Assembly: GCF_900113665.1 (NCBI RefSeq) | Contig: NZ_FOQD01000029.1 | Span: 1 to 41,551 of the forward strand | Direction of reading: 5' to 3' | Length of the DNA stretch: 41,551 bases | Source: Planctomicrobium piriforme | GTDB taxonomy: Bacteria > Planctomycetota > Planctomycetia > Planctomycetales > Planctomycetaceae | Shown: piece after piece, positions 1 through 7,858 of the stretch | How the letters are laid out: each line of letters starts with the position of its first letter | How positions within the stretch are numbered: the first letter of the stretch is position 1 | Translations under genes and position numbers: made by a program | Notes under the pieces: generated by a model | The model's input: the letters and a program-made list of their open reading frames with translations, nothing else | Told to the model about the DNA's origin: nothing | Databases searched by the model: none

Positions 1-1
1 C

Positions 2-88
2 GACACACAGCGCGGCGTCGACTGGCAACTGAGACTCGACGACGCACGCATCAAACTCAAATCCATCTACCCTAAAATCATCGATTGA
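2..88 (+). CDS. C-terminal end of a transposase, probably ISAzo13 type (partial)
   Basis: An open frame enters from the left edge and ends with TGA at 86-88, giving only 28 residues. The end of the peptide, around DDARIKLKSIYPKI, resembles the C-terminus of the DDE transposases of the ISAzo13 ('Rhodopirellula transposase') family as I recall it, where a conserved D-A-R-x-K-L-K-x-L-Y-P ending is common. This is family memory from a short peptide, so it is tentative. The catalytic domain lies outside the window. A terminal inverted repeat would be expected just downstream, before about 120, but I cannot define one without the other end of the element. Confidence 0.45.
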   Translation, partial: DTQRGVDWQLRLDDARIKLKSIYPKIID

Positions 89-125
89 CGATGCACTAGC
101 GTGCGTCATGTGCAGGCAGCGAAGT

Positions 126-171
126 GAAATGCAACATCGGACTGCGGTCCAGTTGAAGAACTTTTCAGCCA
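126..171 (+). repeat. Conserved 5' flank of duplicated gene, copy 1
   Basis: This stretch matches 1293-1339 closely, with one single-base indel and a handful of substitutions. It lies 30 bases upstream of the first duplicated membrane-protein gene, as the other copy does for the second. The duplication therefore included the promoter or leader region. It contains a short overlapping frame (129-230, 33 codons) whose first residues, MQHRTAVQLKNFS, match MQHGTAAQLKNIS in copy 2, so a leader peptide is possible but unproven. Confidence 0.6.
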
Positions 172-201
172 GATTGCTGAGCGGTAACGTCGAGACGTTT
201 C

Positions 202-1197
202 ATGGACGCCAACTCGCCAACACAATTTGATGAGCAGCCGTCGGTTCTACGATCCTGGCCGGAGGTCGAGTCGAAGATCGAAATCCCGGGGGCCTGGCTC
301 GGTGTTGTGGTTCTGACAGTCTTCCTTGCAGCAGGAATAGCGCTCTGCATCGGACTCGGTCGTTCCAGCCCAGCAGGATTCGGGCGTCTTGTCGGAATGA
401 TGTTAGGGCTGCATTTTGCGGTGCTGGCTGCCATCGGCCTTGCTGGAGTTGTCGTCTTCAGCGTTCGCAATCGAGCATTCCGCCACGCCAGCCGTGATGT
501 GTTACCGGAAGTTCCCCGTGAGCCAGTCCTACAAAAAGATCAAACCACATTCAGTTGCATCACTCATCATCTTGAGTTCACCGAACGCGGACTTCGGCTG
601 AGCCCGAAACCGCATTTGTTCCGAAAGCGAATTTGGCTTGCCTATCTCTGGACGACAGGCTTTGTTGTATTCGTCGCCATGTGCTTGTGGTGGAAAATTG
701 ATTTTGACGCTCTCACGAAGGCAAGTTTGATTTGCATCACAGCCTTGCTCGCTTACATCTTTCCAGGAGTGTTCGAAGCGATTCACAATAAGAAGGCGAA
801 AGAACGAGGGACCGTTGATTTCGATACACAAGCTGATCTCTGTCGAGTGACGAACGGCAACTCAGAAACCTGTTTTTCTCTCTCCGCGATCGTCGCTCTC
901 CAAATCTGTTGCGTTCATCGAGTCTTTGGAACCTCGAATGAGAAAACAATACTTCCCGCACTGGAACTCAATCTTGTCTGGGAGAACTCGCAATCGCCGG
1001 AAATGTTGGCAGAGAAGTGTCAGCGTACGACCGTGATGAATCCAGGAGGTGCTCATCCTGAATTCATTCGTCTGGCGGTGAACCTTGCAAATCAACTCGA
1101 TGTTCCCCTGCTGAATCATGCCACTTCAGAAGACTGGAAACTGGAATCGAAACGCAGCAAAACCCGAGCTGTTGAACAATCTGGTGACGCGATTTGA
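202..1197 (+). CDS. Unknown membrane protein, duplicated copy 1
   Basis: I do not recognise the family. The 331-residue product has a short hydrophilic N-terminus (SPTQFDEQ), two hydrophobic segments near residues 32-52 and 64-86, a soluble stretch, two more near 146-164 and 172-190, and a cytoplasmic C-terminal half. That half begins with VDFDTQADLCRV and ends with a block containing LELNLVW and VPLLNH, a pattern that suggests a small beta-rich, PH-like domain. The adjacent downstream gene is a clear paralogue over the whole length: SPTQ, WPEV, SKI, VDFD and LLNHAT are shared. The ATG is supported by alignment with the paralogue; no strong ribosome binding site is seen. It probably acts at the cytoplasmic membrane; its function is unknown. 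Confidence 0.75.
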   Translation: MDANSPTQFDEQPSVLRSWPEVESKIEIPGAWLGVVVLTVFLAAGIALCIGLGRSSPAGFGRLVGMMLGLHFAVLAAIGLAGVVVFSVRNRAFRHASRDVLPEVPREPVLQKDQTTFSCITHHLEFTERGLRLSPKPHLFRKRIWLAYLWTTGFVVFVAMCLWWKIDFDALTKASLICITALLAYIFPGVFEAIHNKKAKERGTVDFDTQADLCRVTNGNSETCFSLSAIVALQICCVHRVFGTSNEKTILPALELNLVWENSQSPEMLAEKCQRTTVMNPGGAHPEFIRLAVNLANQLDVPLLNHATSEDWKLESKRSKTRAVEQSGDAI

Positions 1198-1292
1198 TTG
1201 CTTGGCAAGGAGAAATACTATTCGGTTGCTGCCGAGGCCGTGACGCGACTCACCGGGCAGTATGAAATCCGGTGGGGTGCCTGCAGCAACGC

Positions 1293-1339
1293 GAAATGCA
1301 ACACGGAACTGCGGCTCAGTTGAAGAATATTTCAATCCA
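1293..1339 (+). repeat. Conserved 5' flank of duplicated gene, copy 2
   Basis: Second copy of the flank at 126-171, at the same distance upstream of the paralogous gene. It marks the left boundary region of the tandem duplication, about 1.17 kb per unit. Confidence 0.6.
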
Positions 1340-1368
1340 GCTGCCTGAACGCCACGTTGATCCTTCTA

Positions 1369-2364
1369 ATGGAACCCAACTCGCCAACTCAACACGACGA
1401 GCTGTCACCTGTTCCACGCACTTGGCCGGAAGTCGATTCCAAGATCGTTTCTCCGGAAGTTTGGTGGGCACTTCTGGCTTTTACAATCTTCGTGCCGTTC
1501 GGCGTCACGCTGTCGATATTGGTGATGCGCTTGAAACTCGTCGGGTTTGAACGCACCGCGGGATTGGTGATGGGCATCAGTTTTTTCGTGTTTGGATGCT
1601 GTTGCCTCGTGGTGTTCATCTTGGGCAGGTATCGAGGTCAGCCATTCCGTCATGCTGCGGATCATGTTTTACCAAACATTCCGCGCGAGCCAGCGATTCA
1701 AGAAGAGCAAATCAGTTTCGGCATGGTGACCCATGATTTTGAAGAGACCGATCGCGGATACCGTCTCTTACCAAAGCCCAATCTCCTTCAGTCACGCACT
1801 TGGTTTTTCTACGGATGGATGCTCTTGATCGTCGCGACCATGAGTCTTTTCTTTTGGTGCTGGCCGGAGGCAGCGTTTGACCTTCCGAGAAAGTTCTTCC
1901 TGATTCTTCTCGTAACGATGATCTCGTTAACAGTTGCCGGGGTGATCACATACCTCTATCAAATTGCTGCAAAGGAACTCCTGACAGTCGATTTCGATGA
2001 GCAGCATGATCTCTGTCAGATTACCGGCCCCAAGTTGAAAATCCAATTTCCGCTGTCATCGATCATCGCCGTGCAAATTTGCGGAGCTTGTCGGAAAATT
2101 GGTCATCAAAATGACTGCTCATATTTGTCAGCGTTTGAACTCAATCTCGTTTGGAACGAACCCCAGAGCTCTGGGTGTCATCTACAACGAAGAACGGTCC
2201 TCAATCAGCTCAAACCGGCTCGGGAGTTCATCTCCCTGGCAGTCGACCTTGCAAACAGTCTCAACATTCCATTGCTGAACCACGCAACCCCCAACGACTG
2301 GAAGTTGGAGTCAAAACGTCGGAAGTCTCGCCCTTACGAAAAGTCGGGCGGATACATGGGATGA
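1369..2364 (+). CDS. Unknown membrane protein, duplicated copy 2
   Basis: Paralogue of the preceding gene with the same layout: hydrophilic N-terminus starting MEPNSPTQHDE, two membrane segments near residues 34-54 and 64-86, two more near 147-166 and 174-193, then a C-terminal domain with VDFDEQHDLCQI, FELNLVW and IPLLNHATPNDW. The product is 331 residues, the same length as copy 1. An in-frame TTG four codons upstream at 1357 would extend it, but alignment with copy 1 puts the start at the ATG at 1369. The two proteins have diverged considerably, so the duplication is not recent. No known domain is recognised and no function is assigned. A shared regulatory flank suggests the copies are expressed under similar signals. 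Confidence 0.75.
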   Translation: MEPNSPTQHDELSPVPRTWPEVDSKIVSPEVWWALLAFTIFVPFGVTLSILVMRLKLVGFERTAGLVMGISFFVFGCCCLVVFILGRYRGQPFRHAADHVLPNIPREPAIQEEQISFGMVTHDFEETDRGYRLLPKPNLLQSRTWFFYGWMLLIVATMSLFFWCWPEAAFDLPRKFFLILLVTMISLTVAGVITYLYQIAAKELLTVDFDEQHDLCQITGPKLKIQFPLSSIIAVQICGACRKIGHQNDCSYLSAFELNLVWNEPQSSGCHLQRRTVLNQLKPAREFISLAVDLANSLNIPLLNHATPNDWKLESKRRKSRPYEKSGGYMG

Positions 2365-2413
2365 GCTAGAGTCCATTTCTGGCGGTACGATACATGTCAA
2401 CAAAGGTGCCTGG

Positions 2414-2641
2414 ATGAGCGAGAACAATCAAAACCCAGCGACTCGATCAACTCCAACCGTTAAAAATCAATCGGTCTCTACAGCAGCGTTACTGGGATTC
2501 TTTTGCGGGGGCGGCGCGAGCAGTCTGCTCGGGCCGGGCTGGTCTCCACTCGCTCGGGCGTTGATCGTGGGCACCGTGGTTGTGATTTCGTCTCTCTGCT
2601 TTATGGCCATCGGGCGCGCGGTTGCTGTGCGGCGATCTTGA
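2414..2641 (+). CDS. Small two-helix membrane protein
   Basis: A 75-residue frame encodes a polar N-terminus of about 20 residues, then two hydrophobic segments (AALLGFFCGGGASSLLG and ALIVGTVVVISSLCFMAIG) and an arginine-ending tail. A weak purine-rich site, AAAGGTG, lies just upstream of the ATG. It follows the duplicated pair by 49 bases in the same direction and may be co-transcribed. The family is not recognised. A hydrophobic pair with a polar head is unlikely to arise by chance, but the short length keeps this a moderate call. Confidence 0.5.
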   Translation: MSENNQNPATRSTPTVKNQSVSTAALLGFFCGGGASSLLGPGWSPLARALIVGTVVVISSLCFMAIGRAVAVRRS

Positions 2642-2690
2642 TTGTCTACGGGCGGGCTGGGATGCTGAGCGCTTCTCCAAGGAGTTGCTC

Positions 2691-3455
2691 ATGCGTCTGC
2701 TCTGCCCACGACTGCTGGGATTCGTGCTGCTGCTTTCCAATCTTGGCGTTGGCGGTGAAGACGCCATGCCAGCGGCGGAACGGGCACAGATGCAGCAGGT
2801 GCTCGACGAGCGGCTAAGCCTCCTCAACGGCAAGATCGCCGCCACGCCGTCGCCAGAGTTGTTTTCCCAGAGGGGGGATATCCTGTTCTTTCTCGGTCGC
2901 TTTCCGGAGGCGGTTGAGGACTACACCGCCTTTGCGAAAGACAAACCGGAACTCGCTGCGACCAATTGGCGACGAGGGCTGGCGCTCTATTACGCAGGTC
3001 GTGAAGCGGAAGCGGCCAGTCAGTTTGAGAGTTGTCATACGCGCGACGACACCGACCGTGAAAACGGAATCTGGCGGTATCTGTCTCAATGTCGGACGCT
3101 CGGTCGTGATTCCGCGCGGAAGGACATGCTTGTCTACACGAAGGGGGATCGCAAGCCGTTCACCAATCTGTACGACATGTTCGCCGGAAAGCAGTCTGCC
3201 GACGACGTCCTCAAGGCGATCATGGCTGATGGAGCATCGCCGGATGAGCGCGAAGGACAACTGTTCTACGGGAACCTGTACTTCGGCCTGAACGAACTGG
3301 CGGAAGGTCGACCAGAAACAGCGCGGCCATTTCTCGTGAAAGCGGTTCGCAATGAATGGCCGCTGCAGGCCGCCTATGGTCCCCGTTACATGTGGCACGT
3401 CGCCCGACTGCAATTGGAACTGCTTGACAAAGCCCCGCCGAAATCGAATCAGTAA
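2691..3455 (+). CDS. Secreted TPR-like protein
   Basis: The start is set by a good ribosome binding site, AAGGAG at 2679-2684, six bases before the ATG at 2691; a longer frame from 2622 lacks one. The 254-residue product opens with a signal peptide (MRLLCPRLLGFVLLL, cleavage around residue 20). The rest is helical, with TPR-like repeats such as LFSQRGDILFFLGRFPEAVE followed by WRRGLALYYAGREAEAASQF. After the repeats come segments with FYGNLYFGLNELAEGRPE and a final helix. TPR proteins act as protein-binding scaffolds, here probably in the periplasm or outside the cell. The partner is unknown, and the gene appears to stand alone before the large membrane protein downstream. Confidence 0.8.
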   Translation: MRLLCPRLLGFVLLLSNLGVGGEDAMPAAERAQMQQVLDERLSLLNGKIAATPSPELFSQRGDILFFLGRFPEAVEDYTAFAKDKPELAATNWRRGLALYYAGREAEAASQFESCHTRDDTDRENGIWRYLSQCRTLGRDSARKDMLVYTKGDRKPFTNLYDMFAGKQSADDVLKAIMADGASPDEREGQLFYGNLYFGLNELAEGRPETARPFLVKAVRNEWPLQAAYGPRYMWHVARLQLELLDKAPPKSNQ

Positions 3456-3492
3456 CCATCGATCTTCTCGCGTTTTGCGTCGGTCCATCCCG

Positions 3493-3525
3493 GAACCGTG
3501 GGCGAATGCCCAGCGGCTGATGGGC
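3493..3525 (+). repeat. Dispersed intergenic element A, copy 1
   Basis: GAACCGTGG, six variable bases, then GCCCAGCGGCTGATGGGC. All 27 fixed positions recur in reverse orientation at 29984-30016 with the same six-base gap. GCCCA/TGGGC can pair as a short stem, and CAGC/GCTG inside it as an alternative. Both copies lie in gaps upstream of a gene (here 142 bases before the next start). Confidence 0.75.
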
Positions 3526-3666
3526 TTCCAGCAGATTGCGACATTGCGCTCCTGCAAGCCGTCGGCGCTTGCTGTCGCTGGCAATGGGATTTAGAGTGCT
3601 GGCAATTCTGGCGAAGCAATCCATCCCGTCTGACGTAACAACTCGCTCGCGAAGGGGTTCGTACCC

Positions 3667-6600
3667 GTGGTCGCTGACAATTCTGAATCCCCCTCCGAGC
3701 CTGTTGACGAGTCACCAGCCGCTGCCGACGCCCCACTCGACACAGCGCAAACCGAGCCTGACGCGAGTGCCGAGCCGCACGACGATTTCCCCGAGTACGA
3801 GGAACTGACGCCGGAACTTCTGGAAGATGAATGCCTGCGCGGGGACGTGATGCTTCGCTGGGCGTTGATTCTGCTCTCCGTGCTGTTGGGCTGGACGTTC
3901 ATCACCGAGACGAAGGTGCTCGTCGGCATTCGCACTGGCGAGTATCTGTTGAGCCACGGCGTACTGCCGCCGCGGTTTGATGTTTTTTCAGCCACCGCCG
4001 CAGGCCGCCCCTGGGTGAACCTCGGCTGGTTGTCGGATCTCACGGTCGGCGCCACGCACCAGTTTCTCGGGATGCCCTGGCTGTCGATCCTGTGTGCCGT
4101 CACCGTCGGGCTGACGTTCTGGTGTCTGTCGCGGATCACGATCCCCGGCGTGACGACATGGTGGGGATCGGTCTGCGGAGTGCTGGCGCTGCTGGCGCTG
4201 TTTCCAGTCTTTCAACCGGGCTCATCAACCGTCGCCGTGCTGGGACTGGTCTTGCTCATGTGGGGACTGGCCCGCTGGACCACGTCGCCTGCAACCGACC
4301 GCAGCTGGCTGCTGATTCCACTGTTCGTGTTCTGGACCAATCTTGATCCCCGCTGCTGGATTGGGTTGCTGTTGCTGGCGATGTTTTCCATTGGCGAACT
4401 GCTGTCGCCCACAGGAAAAACACCCGTCGGTCGCCGCCGGTTGATGTTCGCCGGCATCGCCCTGCTGGCTGGCGTTTTTGTATCGCCGTGGCCGATCAGT
4501 CCCGCGACACAATTCCTGACGGCCTATCGCGAAGCGGTTGAAGCCCGCAGTTACCTGGGTATCAGCGAGTTCTTCCACCGGCTCGACTACACCTGGCAGC
4601 ACCTGATTTTCTGGACATCGCTCGACTTCTATTCGCTGGCCTCGTTGGTGCTGATGGTCCTCGCGGCCGTGACCCTGGTTCTGAACCGTTCCCGACTGCA
4701 CTTCGGTTGGGTCTTTGTCTGGCTCGGCGTGAACGCCCTCGGATTTTTCTACGGGGACAGCATCTGCTACGCCGCGATCGTGAACGCCGTCATTGCGATC
4801 CTCAACGGGCAGGACTGGTGTCGCAGCGCGTTCAAAATGGATTACTCGATCACCACCCCCAACGTCCTCTGGTCGCGGGCGGGTCGAGCGGTCACCGTGC
4901 TCGGATTCTTCCTGCTGGCGTATCTGGCGATCAACGGGGCGCTGATGGGACCGCAGAGCCGTCGAATTGGTCTCGGGCTCGACCCGCGCTGGCGAAACCG
5001 GATCACCAGTCTCGAAGAGGAAGTGCTTCCCAATACGTTCTCCGACCGCATCTTCCCGACCATGCCGGCGCAGGGAGACCTGATGATCTGGCTGGGCAAG
5101 AAGCCGTTTGTCGATAGCCGGCTTGGTCTTTACCTGGGCGGGCCTGAAAACCTGTTGAAGCTGCACAAGGAAACCCGAGCCGCTCTCTTCCCAGGCAGGG
5201 AAGTCGAAAACGCCGCAGCCGGGACCGAACTCTGGAAGTCGACCCTTGCGAAGTACGAAATCACGGATGTCTTTGCTCGACTGTGGGGCGCGAAGCCGGC
5301 GTATGGCCCGTTCTTCCAGTTGTATGCCAATCCCAGTTTTGTGCTGACGGGCCTTGGCAGCGCCGGCGCGAATCTGACTCGAAATGATCTCCCCTCGCCG
5401 GAGCTCAAGGCCCACCTCGAAAAGTTCGGTCTCACCGATTTTGCGAAAGTGGCGTTCCGTCCCCCCCAGCCGCCAGAGGTCATCGACCTGCAGGCAGTCT
5501 GGCCGCTGCCGGTTTCGAAGTATGACCGGTGGATGATTCAGAAGCTCCAAGTCACTCCCCCGGCCGCAGAACTCGCCAGCCATTACAACGCCATCCTCAC
5601 CGAATCCGGCAAGCCGTTCACACAACAGCAAGCAGCCGGGCTGGCGATGCTCGCTGCTCGCACAGTTCGCGAAGCACTCATCGTCGATCCGAACAGCGCT
5701 CTCGCGTACCGTTCACTGGGAAATGCTTGCGGGGTGCTGCAACAGGTCGAGCAGCAGACCGCACTGCAGTCGGGCGTGCAGGCTTCGGTCGAGATGTATG
5801 AGACGCAAATTCTTTCTGCCGCCTTTTCCGCTGCCATCGCCGGACAGGAAGACCCGGACGATCTTCTGAAACTGTTTCAGATTCTGCTTGCACAGCGTTC
5901 GCTCGATACCGCGATTGATGTCCTCGCACGTTATGACAGAGCAATTGTCACGCATCCGATCCAGATGTCGGTAGACCGCCGTCTCGGACTGGAAGAGTTA
6001 CGACGACAGGTTCAGGATGCCGTCAATTCCGTGAAGGAGCAGATCGCGACCGCGCGGGGTGAGAAACGTCCCGCGCTCGAACTGGCCGGGATGGCGCTCG
6101 CAGGGAACTGCCCGCAATTGGCGCTGTCGATACTCGAAGAAGACCTGACCCGACTCGCCTCTGAGCCGGAACTGCAACTGCTCTACGCCACGTTGCTGCT
6201 CAAGAACGGACGCATCGAAACCGCCTTCGACCAGATCGACAGTCTGCAGGCGAAGATGAATGGTCCGAACGCGGCCAACGTCCCTCCCTTCCTGAAGAAC
6301 CAGTGGAAATCGGTAGCCCTGGCGGTGAACCTGTCCGCACAGAATCTCGGCGAAGTGGTGAAGCTTTCGGAAGAGGAACAGGACGCGTTCTGGAAGTCGG
6401 GTCTGACGTCGCTGCTGCAGCTTCCCTTTACATCGATGAAGCTGCCGATTCAGATGCAGCTCTGGCCGGCGTACGAAGCCCGAGTCACGTTCTCGGCCGC
6501 GATTGAACTCCCCGAACGCTGGGCGGTGATGCAGATGCAGGCCGTGCGTGCGGAACTGCAACTCGGTCGCCTCGAAGCAGCGACGACGCGGCTGCAAAGA

Positions 6601-6867
6601 CTCGTCAAAATGCACCCGCAGTTCTCGCAGCGGAGCATCGCCGCAATGTATCTGGTTGCATTGACCGGCAAGCCGTACGAATTCCCGCCGAATGCCAACG
6701 ACTTGCCAGCCTGGATGCTGGAACTGCCGATCGATCCGCCGGCAAAGCCAGCGACGCCGGTCGCTCCCGCTGCCGGCAGTGATCCCGGTCCGTTGCCGCC
6801 CACGCCGCCAGGCGCGCCTTCAACCGATCCGCCCCCGGCCCCTCCGGTGCCCGTCACGCCTCCCTGA
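3667..6867 (+). CDS. Large polytopic membrane protein with GT-C-like N-terminus and TPR-like C-terminus
   Basis: The 1066-residue product starts with GTG; no in-frame ATG near the 5' end is better placed. Residues 1-55 are acidic and disordered. From about 58 to 425 there are roughly ten membrane segments. The first loop carries LPPRFDVFSATAAGRPWVNLGWL, which resembles the first periplasmic loop of GT-C-fold glycosyltransferase-like proteins (a 'D-x-F-S-x-T-x-x-G-x-P-W' pattern). Residues 430-600 are soluble, with TFSDRIFPTMPAQGDLMIWL and a segment about a fixed profile of D/R residues. From 620 to 1010 the chain is helical with TPR-like units. A proline-rich tail (about 1018-1066) ends it. 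A catalytic sugar-transfer role is possible from the loop but unproven; the helical half suggests complex assembly. Confidence 0.7.
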   Translation: MVADNSESPSEPVDESPAAADAPLDTAQTEPDASAEPHDDFPEYEELTPELLEDECLRGDVMLRWALILLSVLLGWTFITETKVLVGIRTGEYLLSHGVLPPRFDVFSATAAGRPWVNLGWLSDLTVGATHQFLGMPWLSILCAVTVGLTFWCLSRITIPGVTTWWGSVCGVLALLALFPVFQPGSSTVAVLGLVLLMWGLARWTTSPATDRSWLLIPLFVFWTNLDPRCWIGLLLLAMFSIGELLSPTGKTPVGRRRLMFAGIALLAGVFVSPWPISPATQFLTAYREAVEARSYLGISEFFHRLDYTWQHLIFWTSLDFYSLASLVLMVLAAVTLVLNRSRLHFGWVFVWLGVNALGFFYGDSICYAAIVNAVIAILNGQDWCRSAFKMDYSITTPNVLWSRAGRAVTVLGFFLLAYLAINGALMGPQSRRIGLGLDPRWRNRITSLEEEVLPNTFSDRIFPTMPAQGDLMIWLGKKPFVDSRLGLYLGGPENLLKLHKETRAALFPGREVENAAAGTELWKSTLAKYEITDVFARLWGAKPAYGPFFQLYANPSFVLTGLGSAGANLTRNDLPSPELKAHLEKFGLTDFAKVAFRPPQPPEVIDLQAVWPLPVSKYDRWMIQKLQVTPPAAELASHYNAILTESGKPFTQQQAAGLAMLAARTVREALIVDPNSALAYRSLGNACGVLQQVEQQTALQSGVQASVEMYETQILSAAFSAAIAGQEDPDDLLKLFQILLAQRSLDTAIDVLARYDRAIVTHPIQMSVDRRLGLEELRRQVQDAVNSVKEQIATARGEKRPALELAGMALAGNCPQLALSILEEDLTRLASEPELQLLYATLLLKNGRIETAFDQIDSLQAKMNGPNAANVPPFLKNQWKSVALAVNLSAQNLGEVVKLSEEEQDAFWKSGLTSLLQLPFTSMKLPIQMQLWPAYEARVTFSAAIELPERWAVMQMQAVRAELQLGRLEAATTRLQRLVKMHPQFSQRSIAAMYLVALTGKPYEFPPNANDLPAWMLELPIDPPAKPATPVAPAAGSDPGPLPPTPPGAPSTDPPPAPPVPVTPP

Positions 6868-6926
6868 TACAGACAGCAGCGCTCACAACATCGGTTTTGA
6901 CTCGTCTCTGCGACAAGGTTGTTTGA

Positions 6927-7694
6927 ATGTCCGACACCCCCTCGACGTCTCGGCCGGCCAGATCCCAGCATGACCGTCACCGGCACTACAAATACTTCGA
7001 CTTCGTGATGGTCGGTTTTGTGACGGTGCTGCTTTGCTCCAATCTGATTGGCCCGGGGAAGCGGTCGGAGATTCCGCTGCCGCTGGAGCTGCCGTACTTC
7101 GGGACCATGCTCACGTTCGGCGCAGGCAACCTGTTCTTTCCGATCGGTTACATCTTCGGCGACGTGCTGACAGAGGTGTACGGCTACGCCCGGGCCCGCA
7201 AGGTGATCTGGGCTGGCTTCGGGGCGATGCTGTTCGCCTCATTCATGGCCTGGGTCATCATCGTTCTGCCGAACAAGGCGACGGACGATTACGGCAAGGC
7301 GCTGCAACCGGCGCTCGAACTGGTTTTCGGCAATACGTTTCGTATCACCGCGGCGTCGCTCGTCGCCTATTGGTGCGGCGATTTCGCGAATTCGTTCGTG
7401 ATGGCCAAAATGAAGATCTGGACCAAGGGGCGCATGCTTTGGACCAGAACGATCGGCTCCACGGTTGTCGGACAGGGTGTCGACAGCATGATCTTCTACC
7501 CCATCGCCTTTGCGGGTTTATGGACCAGCAGCGACGTCATCGAAACGTCCGTCTTCAATTGGGGCTTCAAGGTGATGATCGAAGTGTTGTTCACTCCGCT
7601 GACATACCTGGTGATCAACTTTCTGAAGAAAGCGGAGAACGAGGACTTCTACGATACCGACACCAACTTCACGCCGTTCTCGATCAAAGACTGA
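6927..7694 (+). CDS. yhhQ: Queuosine precursor transporter, YhhQ family
   Basis: A 255-residue protein of the COG1738 (formerly DUF165) family. E. coli YhhQ imports the queuosine precursors preQ0 and preQ1 for tRNA modification. After a 25-residue polar N-terminus there are about six membrane segments. The family signature FPIGYIFGDVLTEVYGYARARKVIW is present near residues 70-94, as are SLVAYWCGDFANSFVMAKMK, TIGSTVVGQGVDSMIFY and the C-terminal FKVMIEVLFTPLTYLVI. A purine site (AAGG) lies eight bases before the ATG. It is a single gene 59 bases after the preceding one, with no queuosine synthesis gene nearby; the C-terminal tail is longer and more acidic than in E. coli. Confidence 0.9.
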   Translation: MSDTPSTSRPARSQHDRHRHYKYFDFVMVGFVTVLLCSNLIGPGKRSEIPLPLELPYFGTMLTFGAGNLFFPIGYIFGDVLTEVYGYARARKVIWAGFGAMLFASFMAWVIIVLPNKATDDYGKALQPALELVFGNTFRITAASLVAYWCGDFANSFVMAKMKIWTKGRMLWTRTIGSTVVGQGVDSMIFYPIAFAGLWTSSDVIETSVFNWGFKVMIEVLFTPLTYLVINFLKKAENEDFYDTDTNFTPFSIKD

Positions 7695-7727
7695 CGGCAA
7701 CGTTGCAAACTCATTTGATAGTACGAA

Positions 7728-7833
7728 GTTTTCAGTCATCAGTTTTCAGTTCAGACCAATTCAACGTTGAAAACACAACTCATGGTCATTTCAGGTGTTT
7801 CAAACTGACAACTGAGAACTGACGACTGGGAAC
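7728..7833. repeat. Inverted-repeat element B, copy 1
   Basis: Arms at 7728-7751 and 7810-7833 match at 20 of 24 positions in inverse orientation, each built of repeated CAGTT/AACTG units, with a 58-base centre. It fills most of the yhhQ-comEC gap. A related, shorter copy sits at 30942-31004. Palindromes of this composition recur in planctomycete intergenic DNA as far as I recall. Confidence 0.65.
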
Positions 7834-7858
7834 TAGTGTCATTGCATGGGGCCGTGCG

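Noticed and set aside
4225..5631. A 468-codon minus-strand frame
   Set aside because: Antisense to the membrane segments of the GT-C-like gene, with no recognisable motif and a composition typical of shadows.
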